DNA of 64,000 bases from Candidatus Methylobacter oryzae (GCA_945861405.1 CAMAUL010000002.1:47506-111505), one strand, 5' to 3'. Numbered from the stretch's first letter, positions 26,410 through 35,037 are shown. Program-made: numbers and translations. The notes: generated by a model not told the origin, from the sequence alone.

Positions 26410-28857
26410 ATGACATTGAGAAAAGCAACAGCATTGGGTAAGCGCAGCTTTGCCAACCACGCATCGGCGGCACTACTCGGCACTGTGTGTACGGTTTGCA
26501 TACCCGGCATCGCATTAGCCGATAACCAGCAATACAACATTCCCGCCGGATCGTTGGCAACTACGCTGAACAAGCTGGCGGAAACCGGCGGCCTGCAACT
26601 GGTTTACGACACGGCAATTGCCGGAGACTTGCAAAGTAAAGGCCTGAGCGGCAAATACAGCCCGGAAGCCGCACTGCAACAGTTGCTGGGCAGCAGCGGC
26701 TTGAGTTATCGGATGACCGGCAATAATACCGTTGTGATTGAAAAGCTGCCGCCTTCGTCGAAATTGGATCCGACTACTTTGAAACCGATGACGGTAAAAG
26801 GCAAAAGGGATTATGATCCAAATGATCCTTACAACCCCGATTACAACCGTACCAACGCTTCCACCGCCACCAAAACCGATACGCCGATCATGGAGACACC
26901 TTATTCGGTAACAGTGGTGCCGCAACAGGTATTAAAAGACAAGCAGGTGATTCGAATTGAGGATGCTGTCACCAGTGTGGCCGGGGTGTTGCCCAGCTGG
27001 ACAAATGGCGGATCAATAGATGTGTTTATGCTGCGAGGTTTTCAAAACATGAATACCTATCGGGATGGTTTTCTTCAACCTTCGTCATTGGGAGGTGGCA
27101 CGTCAAAGAGAGAAGTCGCTAATCTTGAGCAGATAGAAGTACTAAAAGGCGCAGGCTCTATGTTATATGGACGCAGCGAACCGGGCGGCGTTATCAATCT
27201 GGTCACTAAAAGACCGCAGGCAACCTCGTATAATTCTCTGCAACAACAATTCGGTTCTTACGGTTTCTACCGTACTACTGCGGATTCAACAGGTAAAATA
27301 ACTAAAGATGATAAATTACTTTATCGGGTCAATTTGTCGTATGAAAATGCCGATTCTTTCCGTGATTTTGTATCAACGGATAGTTTTTTCATTGCGCCCA
27401 GTCTCACCTGGAATGTTTCCGATAAAACCCAAGCCAACCTGGACATTGAGTATCAACATTTTAATAACACCCTTGACTCGGGTATCCCGCCGATGGGTAC
27501 TCGTCCTGCGCCCGTTCCCATTAATCGGCAAATCGGTGACCCCTTAAATAACAAAAACGTCGGTGATAGAACATATGTCGGTGCTAATTGGTCACATGCT
27601 TTCAATGACAAATGGAAACTTACCCATCGTTTCGGGGCGGAATTTTTGGACAAGAGGACGGATTTTACCTTCTTTTTCGGGCAACCAAATGCAGCGGGAA
27701 ATCTGGTTAACGTTAATGCTGATTTTAGCAATGGTAATCGTGGATTCAACAACTCTATAACGCATCAACAAAACTATTACACCACGCTTAATTTAAACGG
27801 CAAGTTTAATACCTCAGTGCTGGAGCATTCTACGCTTTGGGGATTTGACTATTTTGTGATTGATAACCAGGGGGCAGGCGCTTGTTGTGCAGCATATCCT
27901 ATGGATGCTAACTTTAATATCTTCAATCCTACTTATCAGACTTCAGTAAATCCTGGCGCTTCGGCTTTCACAACCAATCCCAAGTTCAATCAAGAGTGGT
28001 ATGGTTTGTATTTTCAAGACCAGATCAAGTTTCCGTTCAACGTCTATGGCAACGTAGGCGTGCGTTATGACAATGCCACCAGTACTCAATATGTAGATTC
28101 CGGTGTCACCACCAATGATCACCACGTCAGTCCTCGCGGCGGCTTGCTGTGGAAACCAGTAAATTGGTTATCCGTGTTCGGTAATTACAGTGAAAACTTC
28201 GGGGTTTCCAACAACCTCTTTAACAGTCCTAATCAACAAGTATTGCCGCCGCAGCTGGCAAATCAGTGGGAATTGGGTGCTAAAACCGAGTTCTTCAATG
28301 GGCGCTTAACCTCATCCTTTGCCTATTTTGATTTATCCAAAACCAATATGCCGGTTCCTGATCCGACCAATCCTAATCTGCAACTGGTCTCCGGCAAGCA
28401 GGAAAGTCGTGGTTATGAATTTGAAGTGGCGGGTGAAATTTTGCCGGGCTGGAGAACGGTTGCTGCTTATACTCTTTTGGATTTTGCCAAGATTGTTGAC
28501 GCTGGAACTGGCGGCAATACTGGGAACCGGATGTATAACACACCGCGCAATTATGGCAGCTTATGGAATACCTATGAATTCCAAAATGCCAGTTTACGTG
28601 GCTTGAAAGTAGGCGGCGGGGTGATTGCTGCCAGTCAAAGCCAAGGCACAAACGCGAACAACTTCCAATTGCCTGGTTATGCAACACTCAATCTGATGGC
28701 CAGTTACGGTATCAAAGTCGCCGGGTCAAAGGTGACCTTGCAGCTTAACGCCAACAATCTGCTCGATAAAACCTATTACTCAGGAACCAATACGGGCTCT
28801 ATGATTGGCGTTGCTGCGCCACGGATGTTCATGGGTTCAGTTAAGTTAGAGTTTTAG
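26410..28857 (+). CDS. TonB-dependent siderophore receptor with STN domain
   Basis: QYNIPAGSLATTLNKLAETGGLQLVYD; C-terminus MFMGSVKLEF*. Confidence 0.93.
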   Translation: MTLRKATALGKRSFANHASAALLGTVCTVCIPGIALADNQQYNIPAGSLATTLNKLAETGGLQLVYDTAIAGDLQSKGLSGKYSPEAALQQLLGSSGLSYRMTGNNTVVIEKLPPSSKLDPTTLKPMTVKGKRDYDPNDPYNPDYNRTNASTATKTDTPIMETPYSVTVVPQQVLKDKQVIRIEDAVTSVAGVLPSWTNGGSIDVFMLRGFQNMNTYRDGFLQPSSLGGGTSKREVANLEQIEVLKGAGSMLYGRSEPGGVINLVTKRPQATSYNSLQQQFGSYGFYRTTADSTGKITKDDKLLYRVNLSYENADSFRDFVSTDSFFIAPSLTWNVSDKTQANLDIEYQHFNNTLDSGIPPMGTRPAPVPINRQIGDPLNNKNVGDRTYVGANWSHAFNDKWKLTHRFGAEFLDKRTDFTFFFGQPNAAGNLVNVNADFSNGNRGFNNSITHQQNYYTTLNLNGKFNTSVLEHSTLWGFDYFVIDNQGAGACCAAYPMDANFNIFNPTYQTSVNPGASAFTTNPKFNQEWYGLYFQDQIKFPFNVYGNVGVRYDNATSTQYVDSGVTTNDHHVSPRGGLLWKPVNWLSVFGNYSENFGVSNNLFNSPNQQVLPPQLANQWELGAKTEFFNGRLTSSFAYFDLSKTNMPVPDPTNPNLQLVSGKQESRGYEFEVAGEILPGWRTVAAYTLLDFAKIVDAGTGGNTGNRMYNTPRNYGSLWNTYEFQNASLRGLKVGGGVIAASQSQGTNANNFQLPGYATLNLMASYGIKVAGSKVTLQLNANNLLDKTYYSGTNTGSMIGVAAPRMFMGSVKLEF

Positions 28858-28950
28858 CTACGTAGCAGAGTTGGGTTGCCGTCTTTTTGGGTAACCCAAC
28901 AACCAACCACTCACCCAGCTACTAACTTATTTAATTTTTTTTATCTTTTA

Positions 28951-28984
28951 GGTGAGGATTTCTTGTATCTGAAACGTCTTATAG
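28951..28984 (+). promoter_or_regulatory. ECF-type promoter-like repeat
   Basis: GGTGAGGATTTCTTGTATCTGAAACGTCTTATAG. Confidence 0.5.
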
Positions 28985-29091
28985 CATCGTAGGTTGGGTT
29001 GATGCTGTTTTCAACCCAACATTTACCTCGCCAATGCCAATGTGTTGGGTTGCGAAAAGATGCAGCCCAACCCACTTCCCCCTGTCAAGCA

Positions 29092-29394
29092 TCAAGCAGC
29101 CTCACGCGGCAAAACCTCCCGCTCAATGACAGACAAGACTTGTTGCTTTGCTAAACGCAAGTCATAAGCCGTTTGCAGGTTAAGCCAAAACTCGGCAGAC
29201 GCGCCGAAATAACGTGCCAAGCGTAGCGCCGTGTCGGGCGTAATAGCACGTTTCTCGCACACAATGTCATTGATGCGCGGTGCGGGAACCTTGAGTGCCA
29301 TCGCCAGCGCGTTTGCAGTCATGTTAAACGGTTGCAAAAATTCTTCGCGCAGAATTTCTCCTGGATGAATGGGTCGCATGTTGTTAGTCGTCAT
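29092..29394 (-). CDS. higA: HigA-type antitoxin
   Basis: IHPGEILREEFLQPFNMTANALAMALKVPAPRINDIVCEKRAITPDTALRLARYFGASAEFWLNLQTAYDL. Confidence 0.93.
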   Translation of the reverse strand: MTTNNMRPIHPGEILREEFLQPFNMTANALAMALKVPAPRINDIVCEKRAITPDTALRLARYFGASAEFWLNLQTAYDLRLAKQQVLSVIEREVLPREAA

Positions 29395-29406
29395 AATGAA
29401 AACTCC

Positions 29407-29685
29407 TCAGTGATAATCGATAATTTCAACATTCCAGGCATGACTATCGTGCCATTCAAAGCACACACGCCATTGCCCGTTTACTCGAATGCTCCACTGT
29501 CCTTCGCGGTCGCCAGTCAACTTCTCCAGCCTGTTACCGGGTGGATCGCGCAAATCTTCAAAGACGCGAGCCGCGTCAAGCATTTCCAGCTTACGTTGGG
29601 CTTGCGCTAGAAAAGCCCGAAACTGGCGGGGGCTGCCGCCTTCGTACAGGGCTTCGGTATGTTTACAGCGGAACGTTCGAATCAT
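29407..29685 (-). CDS. higB: HigB-type toxin
   Basis: MIRTFRCKHTEALYEGGSPRQFRAFLAQAQRKLEMLDAA...LRDPPGNRLEKLTGDREGQWSIRVNGQWRVCFEW. Confidence 0.93.
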   Translation of the reverse strand: MIRTFRCKHTEALYEGGSPRQFRAFLAQAQRKLEMLDAARVFEDLRDPPGNRLEKLTGDREGQWSIRVNGQWRVCFEWHDSHAWNVEIIDYH

Positions 29686-29698
29686 AATAATAATGATA

Positions 29699-29713
29699 TA
29701 ACGCGATGCGTTA
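29699..29713. promoter_or_regulatory. Operator-like palindrome upstream of higB
   Basis: TAACGC-GAT-GCGTTA. Confidence 0.4.
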
Positions 29714-29744
29714 AACATCAAGCAAGGCAAATCGGATTATTTAA

Positions 29745-29914
29745 AATTTTTTTATCTTTTAGGTGAGGATTTCTTGCATCTGAAACGTCTTATAGTAGAA
29801 GCTCGCAATTTGTTGTTTTTCCCTCAAAATTGGTTGTTAAGTTAAACACTGCAAGTTCTGAGCTTCTCTTGTCTTCCTCATTACTAACTTGTCAGGTATG
29901 ACGACCTTATTCCA
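29745..29914 (+). repeat. 170-nt direct repeat, copy 1, with ECF-type promoter-like head
   Basis: Nearly identical to 30951-31120 along its whole length. Confidence 0.9.
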
Positions 29915-30038
29915 AAGCTGTAAGGCGGATTCGCGCCAGCAATCCGCCATGATCGGAATGATCTAATTTGATTTTTGATCGGACTTTTTCAAGCGGAGTA
30001 ACGTAGGTTGCATCTTTTCGCAAGCCAACACATTCGTG

Positions 30039-30174
30039 ACGACCGTACGGCGGATGAATTGTACGACTGTACGACGGATGAAATGTAGAAATGTAGGGTG
30101 GTTCCGCTTTACGACCGTACGGCGGATGAATTGTACGACTGTACGACGGATGAAATGTAGGGTGGTTCCGCTTT
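30039..30174. repeat. Tandem repeat, two units of 72 and 64 nt
   Basis: ACGACCGTACGGCGGATGAATTGTACGACTGTACGACGGATGAAATGTAG...GGTGGTTCCGCTTT repeated; unit 1 has an extra 8 nt. Confidence 0.85.
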
Positions 30175-30322
30175 AGCGAACCACCATGAACGAAGCGCCG
30201 TAGGTTGGGTTGATGCTGTTTCCAACCCAACATTTACCTCGCCAATGTGTTGGGTTGCGAAAAGATGCAACCCAACCTACGACTACCCCCTCCCGACTTA
30301 ATTTATAATTTTTTATCTTTTA

Positions 30323-30356
30323 GTTGAGGATTTCTTGCCGCTGAAACGTCTTATAG
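30323..30356 (+). promoter_or_regulatory. ECF-type promoter-like repeat
   Basis: GTTGAGGATTTCTTGCCGCTGAAACGTCTTATAG. Confidence 0.45.
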
Positions 30357-30392
30357 CACCCGACTCATTCTACGAACGGCATCCCCTATTGA

Positions 30393-30638
30393 TTACAAAA
30401 ATTGTTTTACAAAATTTGTAATTGCTAACGCTAAGATAGCGCCCAACATCCACTTCACTAGATTAAGTTCACCTGTTAATCGAAGTTCAAGTTTATCTAA
30501 ATCGTTTTTTGTAACTAACTCTGCCTCGCCACTCGCGTCTTTAAAGGCTTCCGCCATTGCCGAGGCTTGCTCACGACTCACACCGGCTTTTTCCAGTTTT
30601 TCAACGAATTTCAACGTATCAAACGTAATCGTCGCCAT
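30393..30638 (-). CDS. DUF1640-like coiled-coil protein with C-terminal TM segment
   Basis: MATITFDTLKFVEKLEKAGVSREQASAMAEAFKDA...LVKWMLGAILALAITNFVKQF. Confidence 0.75.
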   Translation of the reverse strand: MATITFDTLKFVEKLEKAGVSREQASAMAEAFKDASGEAELVTKNDLDKLELRLTGELNLVKWMLGAILALAITNFVKQFL

Positions 30639-30820
30639 TTCATTTCTCCCGACTCGCAAAAAACATAAGCAAAGTATATCACAACAAAAATCACCACCAG
30701 TAAGTTAAAATAAACTGCAATAAACAGCGTAGACTGAACCGGGTTGCTATTTTTGTACCCAAAGTAGACGCTTTAGGCGACCCAACATTTATGGCCGCCA
30801 GGGATGGCGGAAGTGTCGTA

Positions 30821-30886
30821 TCAAGCCGCCTCGCGCGGCAAAACCTCCCGTTCAATGACGGACAAGACTTGTTGCTTTGCCAAGCG
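30821..30886 (-). pseudogene. 3' fragment of a second higA copy
   Basis: 66 nt aligned without gaps to 29092-29157 of higA (6 mismatches counted by eye); no ORF extends from it. Confidence 0.75.
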
Positions 30887-30950
30887 TTTTAGATTGATGC
30901 TGTTTTCAACCCAACATTTAACCCAACGACTACCTCCTCGACTTATTTAT

Positions 30951-31120
30951 AATTTTTTTATTTTTTAGGTGAGGATTTCTTGCATCTGAAACGTCTTATA
31001 GTAGAAGCTCGCAATTTGTTGTTTTTCCCTAGAAATTGGTTGTTAAGTTAAACACTGCAAGTTCTGAGCTTCCCTTGTCTTCCTCATTACTAACTTGTCA
31101 GGTATGACGACCTTATTCCA
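30951..31120 (+). repeat. 170-nt direct repeat, copy 2, with ECF-type promoter-like head
   Basis: See 29745-29914. Confidence 0.9.
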
Positions 31121-31181
31121 GGGATGGTTTTTTTAACGTGATCATGATGATTGAAGACTTTGTTTATGTATGGAAGAGTCC

Positions 31182-31215
31182 AGGTGAGGACTTATGCTGC
31201 TTATTTTGTCTTTAT
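31182..31215 (+). promoter_or_regulatory. ECF-type promoter-like sequence upstream of the tonB-exbBD operon
   Basis: AGGTGAGGACTT-N13-TGTCTTTAT; same spacing as the other copies. Confidence 0.4.
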
Positions 31216-31266
31216 CACCAGAGTAAAGACTGATGCAAAATAAACTAACGAAATAAGGACGGAGAT

Positions 31267-31533
31267 ATGAAAGCATTAAAACTGGTACAAAAATCTAAGA
31301 CTGAAAAGATCCCGGCAAAGCTGTCTAAAGATCGCAGTATTAAAGACAATGACGATTTAATCGATTTATTTCCGTTACCCCGCTATTTTCAGGTGCACTT
31401 TCAGCATGTCCATGAAAACATCCATGACCTTCAGGGCGAACTGGCTCAACTTAAAGATTACGTGGCTAAAGTCGATGACAAACTTGAACGTATGATGGCG
31501 CTGTTAAGCCGTCTGCCCGAACATGCGCTTTAA
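31267..31533 (+). CDS. Small hypothetical coiled-coil protein at the head of the tonB operon
   Basis: 88 aa ORF with GGACGGAGAT before ATG; LQGELAQLKDYVAKVDDKLERMMALLSRL. Confidence 0.65.
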   Translation: MKALKLVQKSKTEKIPAKLSKDRSIKDNDDLIDLFPLPRYFQVHFQHVHENIHDLQGELAQLKDYVAKVDDKLERMMALLSRLPEHAL

Positions 31534-31553
31534 CTAGGAAGACGATATTCCCT

Positions 31554-32342
31554 ATGTATTTATTCAAAAACTCCAAAGGCGGCCTGATTGTTCAGGCGTT
31601 AACGCCTTTGGCTGGCGCAGCAATGCCGACTGCGCAAAAAATGCGCTCATTATATAAAGCCTTAACCGGTCAAGAAAAGCCGTACTCAATGCGCGGTTTG
31701 TTATTGACTTTAGCGCTGTCATTGCATCTATGGGCGGTTATCTGGATGCAGCAACCTGCCGAAGCCTTTACCAAAGCAGAACCGATGATCATGGAAGTGT
31801 CGCTGGTTGCTGCTCCGAGCCAACAAGCGGCAGCTGCGCCGGTTATACAACCTAAACCGGTGGAGCCGAAAAAAGAGCCTCTAAAAAAACCGGTCAAGAA
31901 GAAGCCGGTTACCCACAAACAAATAGAGCTGCCAAAACCACTGGCTATGGCCGATGAACTGTTGCCTGCGCCATCAAAAGCCGAATCCGTCCCTACTCCG
32001 GTAGCGGCTAGCGCTGCCGCAAAGGTCGCAAGCAAAACGACAGCGGATACCGCATCTTTTACCGAAGCGAATTTTAACGCCAATTACGGTTCCAACCCCA
32101 AACCGAAGTACCCCGGCATTGCCACCAGCCGAGGTTGGGAAGGCACTGTTCGACTGCTGGTGAGAGTGTCTATTGACGGCTATAGCGAGGAAGTCACCGT
32201 ACAACGCAGCAGCGGCTATGACGTGCTCGACGAAGCGGCTATCGAAGCAGTCGAGAAATGGAAATTCATTCCCGCCAAACGGGGTGACACGCCGGTGTCC
32301 AGTTCGGTGATCGTACCTATTAATTTTGTTTTGAATAACTAA
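31554..32342 (+). CDS. tonB: TonB energy transducer
   Basis: TM segment, Pro-rich KPVEPKKEPLKKPVKKKPV, C-terminal PKYPGIATSRGWEGTVRLLVRVSIDGYSEEVTVQRSSGYDVLDEAAIEAVEKWKFIPAKRGDTPVSSSVIVPINFVL. Confidence 0.93.
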   Translation: MYLFKNSKGGLIVQALTPLAGAAMPTAQKMRSLYKALTGQEKPYSMRGLLLTLALSLHLWAVIWMQQPAEAFTKAEPMIMEVSLVAAPSQQAAAAPVIQPKPVEPKKEPLKKPVKKKPVTHKQIELPKPLAMADELLPAPSKAESVPTPVAASAAAKVASKTTADTASFTEANFNANYGSNPKPKYPGIATSRGWEGTVRLLVRVSIDGYSEEVTVQRSSGYDVLDEAAIEAVEKWKFIPAKRGDTPVSSSVIVPINFVLNN

Positions 32343-32355
32343 AAAGGAGACTTTA

Positions 32356-33012
32356 ATGCCCTACCATATTGAACCGAGAACCATTATCGACGGTACCTTA
32401 TACGCCCTGCTGATTTTCTCGGTAGCCACCTGGACGGTGATTTTTTTCAAAATCTGGGAGTTCGCAAATAACAGTTATCGTAACCGGAATTTTAACGCTG
32501 CGTTCTGGGATGCAGCCGATCTGGCCCAAGCAGAATCATTGCCCGCAGACACCGCAATAGGGCCGCAGGCTCGAATCGCACAACAGGGTTTTGCCTGGCA
32601 GAATGAAAGCCAAAACTCTGACGGCAGGCACCTTAAATATATCGGCACTCCGGCTGAATTGCTGGAACACTCGCTGCTGGTGCAAATGCAAAAGGAGCAA
32701 CACCTGATGGAAAGCGGCCTGACCATGCTCGCTAGTATCGGCAGCACTTCGCCGTTCGTTGGCCTGTTTGGTACGGTATTGGGCATTATGCATGCGATGC
32801 ATGAGATTACTGCCAGCGGCTCGACCAGTCTGGATGTGGTCGCAGGCCCCATCGGCGATGCGCTGGTTGCCACCGCTATCGGTATCGCCGTCGCCGTACC
32901 CGCCGTGTTGGCATATAACTTTTTCCTACGCCTAGTCAAACAGCAACGTGCCGGTTTGGAAAACTTTGTCGCCAGCTTTTTGCATATCGCCTTAAGTACG
33001 GACAAGGTATAA
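32356..33012 (+). CDS. exbB: ExbB/MotA/TolQ-family proton channel
   Basis: LTMLASIGSTSPFVGLFGTVLGIMHAMHEITASGSTSLDVVAGPIGDALVATAIGIAVAVPAVLAYNFF. Confidence 0.95.
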   Translation: MPYHIEPRTIIDGTLYALLIFSVATWTVIFFKIWEFANNSYRNRNFNAAFWDAADLAQAESLPADTAIGPQARIAQQGFAWQNESQNSDGRHLKYIGTPAELLEHSLLVQMQKEQHLMESGLTMLASIGSTSPFVGLFGTVLGIMHAMHEITASGSTSLDVVAGPIGDALVATAIGIAVAVPAVLAYNFFLRLVKQQRAGLENFVASFLHIALSTDKV

Positions 33013-33014
33013 AC

Positions 33015-33425
33015 ATGGCTTTTAAACCGCAATCGGAAAGCGATGAAGCAATGAGCGAAATTAACGTCACGCCGCTGGTCGATGTGATGTTGGTACTGGT
33101 GATTATCTTATTAGTAACCGCACCGCTGCTCACCCAATCGGTGCATGTGACCTTGCCAAAAACCGCTACGACCACGGCTGATATTAAGGAACAACCGTTG
33201 CAACTTGGTATCGATGCGCAAGGGGTTATAACGTTGAACAAACGTCCCATGGACGATCTGGCTGCGCTGGAAACGAGCTTGAAGGATGAGCTTTTGCGAA
33301 ATCCCGAAATCGGCCTGCATTTATATGCCGATCAGGACGTTGTTTACGCCAAGGTTGCCGAAGTGATGGCGACAGTGCAACACGCAGGGATTGCCAAGAT
33401 AGCCTTTGTGACTGTTGAGCAGTAA
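33015..33425 (+). CDS. exbD: ExbD/TolR-family protein
   Basis: SEINVTPLVDVMLVLVIILLVTAPLLTQSVHVTLPKT. Confidence 0.95.
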   Translation: MAFKPQSESDEAMSEINVTPLVDVMLVLVIILLVTAPLLTQSVHVTLPKTATTTADIKEQPLQLGIDAQGVITLNKRPMDDLAALETSLKDELLRNPEIGLHLYADQDVVYAKVAEVMATVQHAGIAKIAFVTVEQ

Positions 33426-33451
33426 TTTGTCAGGTCGGATTATACGCAACT

Positions 33452-33636
33452 CGTCATCCCGGCAGGGATTGCCGGGATCCAGAAGCCATGGATGGCAAAT
33501 GGCAAATTGGGCCACAAGGGTTAGCGTAGTTCAACTAACCGTTTTTAGTCGAACTAGACTCTTTGTTGAGTGGTTCTTCTATGCGTACTCTCACATCCCT
33601 GTGCTCTGGATTCCGGCAATCCCTGCCGGAATGACG
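33452..33636. repeat. Pair of inverted palindromic repeats (MITE-like) between exbD and the outer-membrane factor gene
   Basis: TCGTCATCCCGGCAGGGATTGCCGGGATCCAG ... CTGGATTCCGGCAATCCCTGCCGGAATGACG. Confidence 0.75.
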
Positions 33637-35037
33637 GCGAAATGTCATCGGTATGACTTGTGTAGATACATATGCGTTATAACGGCAGCGACCTTACGCA
33701 CCCTAAGCTGCACCGCCGTATTGGTCACCGCAAGCTGCGCGACAGCACCGGAGCGTGATGCGATCAGTATGACGAAGTCGCCCCTTCAGTGGACAACAGA
33801 TCATCCTTCCAACAACCCGATCACGACACAATGGCTAAGTTCTTTTGTCGACCCGGAGCTAAGCGCATTGGTACAGGATGCACTGAACAATAACTATGAT
33901 CTGAAAGCCGCCGCCGCACGGGTCGATTCGGCGCGGGAGCAAGCGCGTATCGATGGCGCTCCGCGTTGGCCGCAGCTGTCTTTTGCACCGGGATACCGGC
34001 GCGCCTCCGTAATGGCTGGCGAGACAGGCGCGTTTGAAGCGCTGTTTACAATGAGCTGGGAAATCGATGTCTGGGGACGTATCAGGGCTACCCAACAAGC
34101 GGCCGGGCAGGAAGCGGAAGCCGTAGCTGCCGATTATTACGGCGCCAGATTGTCCTTGGCGGCGCGCACTGCGCAAAGCTATTTTGAGTTGATCGAGGCC
34201 AATCTTCAGGCCGAGGTCGCCGAACAATCGATCAAGGATCGCCGGACTATAGTCGAACTGGTACGCGGCCGGTTTGCCCGTGGCCTGACTCGCGGCCTGG
34301 ATTTGCGTCTGGTGCTCACCGATCTGGCAAATGCCGAAGCGCAACTTGCCGACGCACGTAATCGGGTGCAAATTGTCACACGTAGGCTGGAAGTTTTACT
34401 GGGCCGCTATCCGGGCAATAATTTAAAAAAGCATGCAGTCTTGCCGACACCGCCGAACGTTTTAGCTGCCGGATTACCCTCGGAACTGCTGGCGCGGCGG
34501 CCCGACCTGATCGCCGCCTTGTCGCGACTGCAAGCCTCGGATTCCCGCGTGGAAAGCGCTAGAAAAACCCTGTTGCCCCGGATTACCCTGACTGCCGTCG
34601 GCGGCACAAGCAGCCCGGCATTAACAGAACTGATCGATCCCAGAGCCGTCGCCTGGAATTTAGCCATGGGGCTGGTACAACCCATTTTTACCGGCGGCCG
34701 CCTGAAAGCCGGAATACGCTTGAATGAGGCGCGCACCGAAGAAGCTTTCAATCAATATCAAAGCATTGCGCTTAACGCCTTTCGCGAAGTGGAACAAACG
34801 CTGGCAGCCGAACAATGGCTTAGGGAACAAGAGCAGGCGCTCAAGGAAGCCGTGGAGCAAACTCAAGCCAGCCGCAAGCTCGCGGTATATTCATATCGTC
34901 AGGGCCTGATCGAAATTCTCACTCTGCTGGACAGCTACCGCAGCACCCTGAATGCCCAAAGCGCACATCTTTCCGTGCAACGGCAGTTGCTCAGTAATCG
35001 GATTGATCTTTATCTGGCCTTGGGGGGCGGGGTTTGA
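33631..35037 (+). CDS. RND efflux outer-membrane lipoprotein (NodT/OprM family)
   Basis: Lipoprotein-like leader ...AVLVTASCATAP; LPSELLARRPDLIAALSRLQASDSRVESARKTLLPRITL typical of NodT. Start uncertain: ATG 33631 lies inside a repeat. Confidence 0.9.
   Translation: MTAKCHRYDLCRYICVITAATLRTLSCTAVLVTASCATAPERDAISMTKSPLQWTTDHPSNNPITTQWLSSFVDPELSALVQDALNNNYDLKAAAARVDSAREQARIDGAPRWPQLSFAPGYRRASVMAGETGAFEALFTMSWEIDVWGRIRATQQAAGQEAEAVAADYYGARLSLAARTAQSYFELIEANLQAEVAEQSIKDRRTIVELVRGRFARGLTRGLDLRLVLTDLANAEAQLADARNRVQIVTRRLEVLLGRYPGNNLKKHAVLPTPPNVLAAGLPSELLARRPDLIAALSRLQASDSRVESARKTLLPRITLTAVGGTSSPALTELIDPRAVAWNLAMGLVQPIFTGGRLKAGIRLNEARTEEAFNQYQSIALNAFREVEQTLAAEQWLREQEQALKEAVEQTQASRKLAVYSYRQGLIEILTLLDSYRSTLNAQSAHLSVQRQLLSNRIDLYLALGGGV

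Noticed and set aside
29907-30233. 108-aa ORF with repeated FHPSYSRTIHPPYGR
   Set aside because: Produced by the non-coding tandem repeat 30039-30174; no start context or homologue recognised.
28985-31000. Possible CRISPR array from repeated sequences
   Set aside because: Repeats are long, irregularly spaced and include promoter-like and palindromic units; no regular spacers and no cas genes.
31267-33425. Tol-Pal system
   Set aside because: No TolA, TolB or Pal; the order and TonB C-terminal domain fit TonB-ExbB-ExbD.
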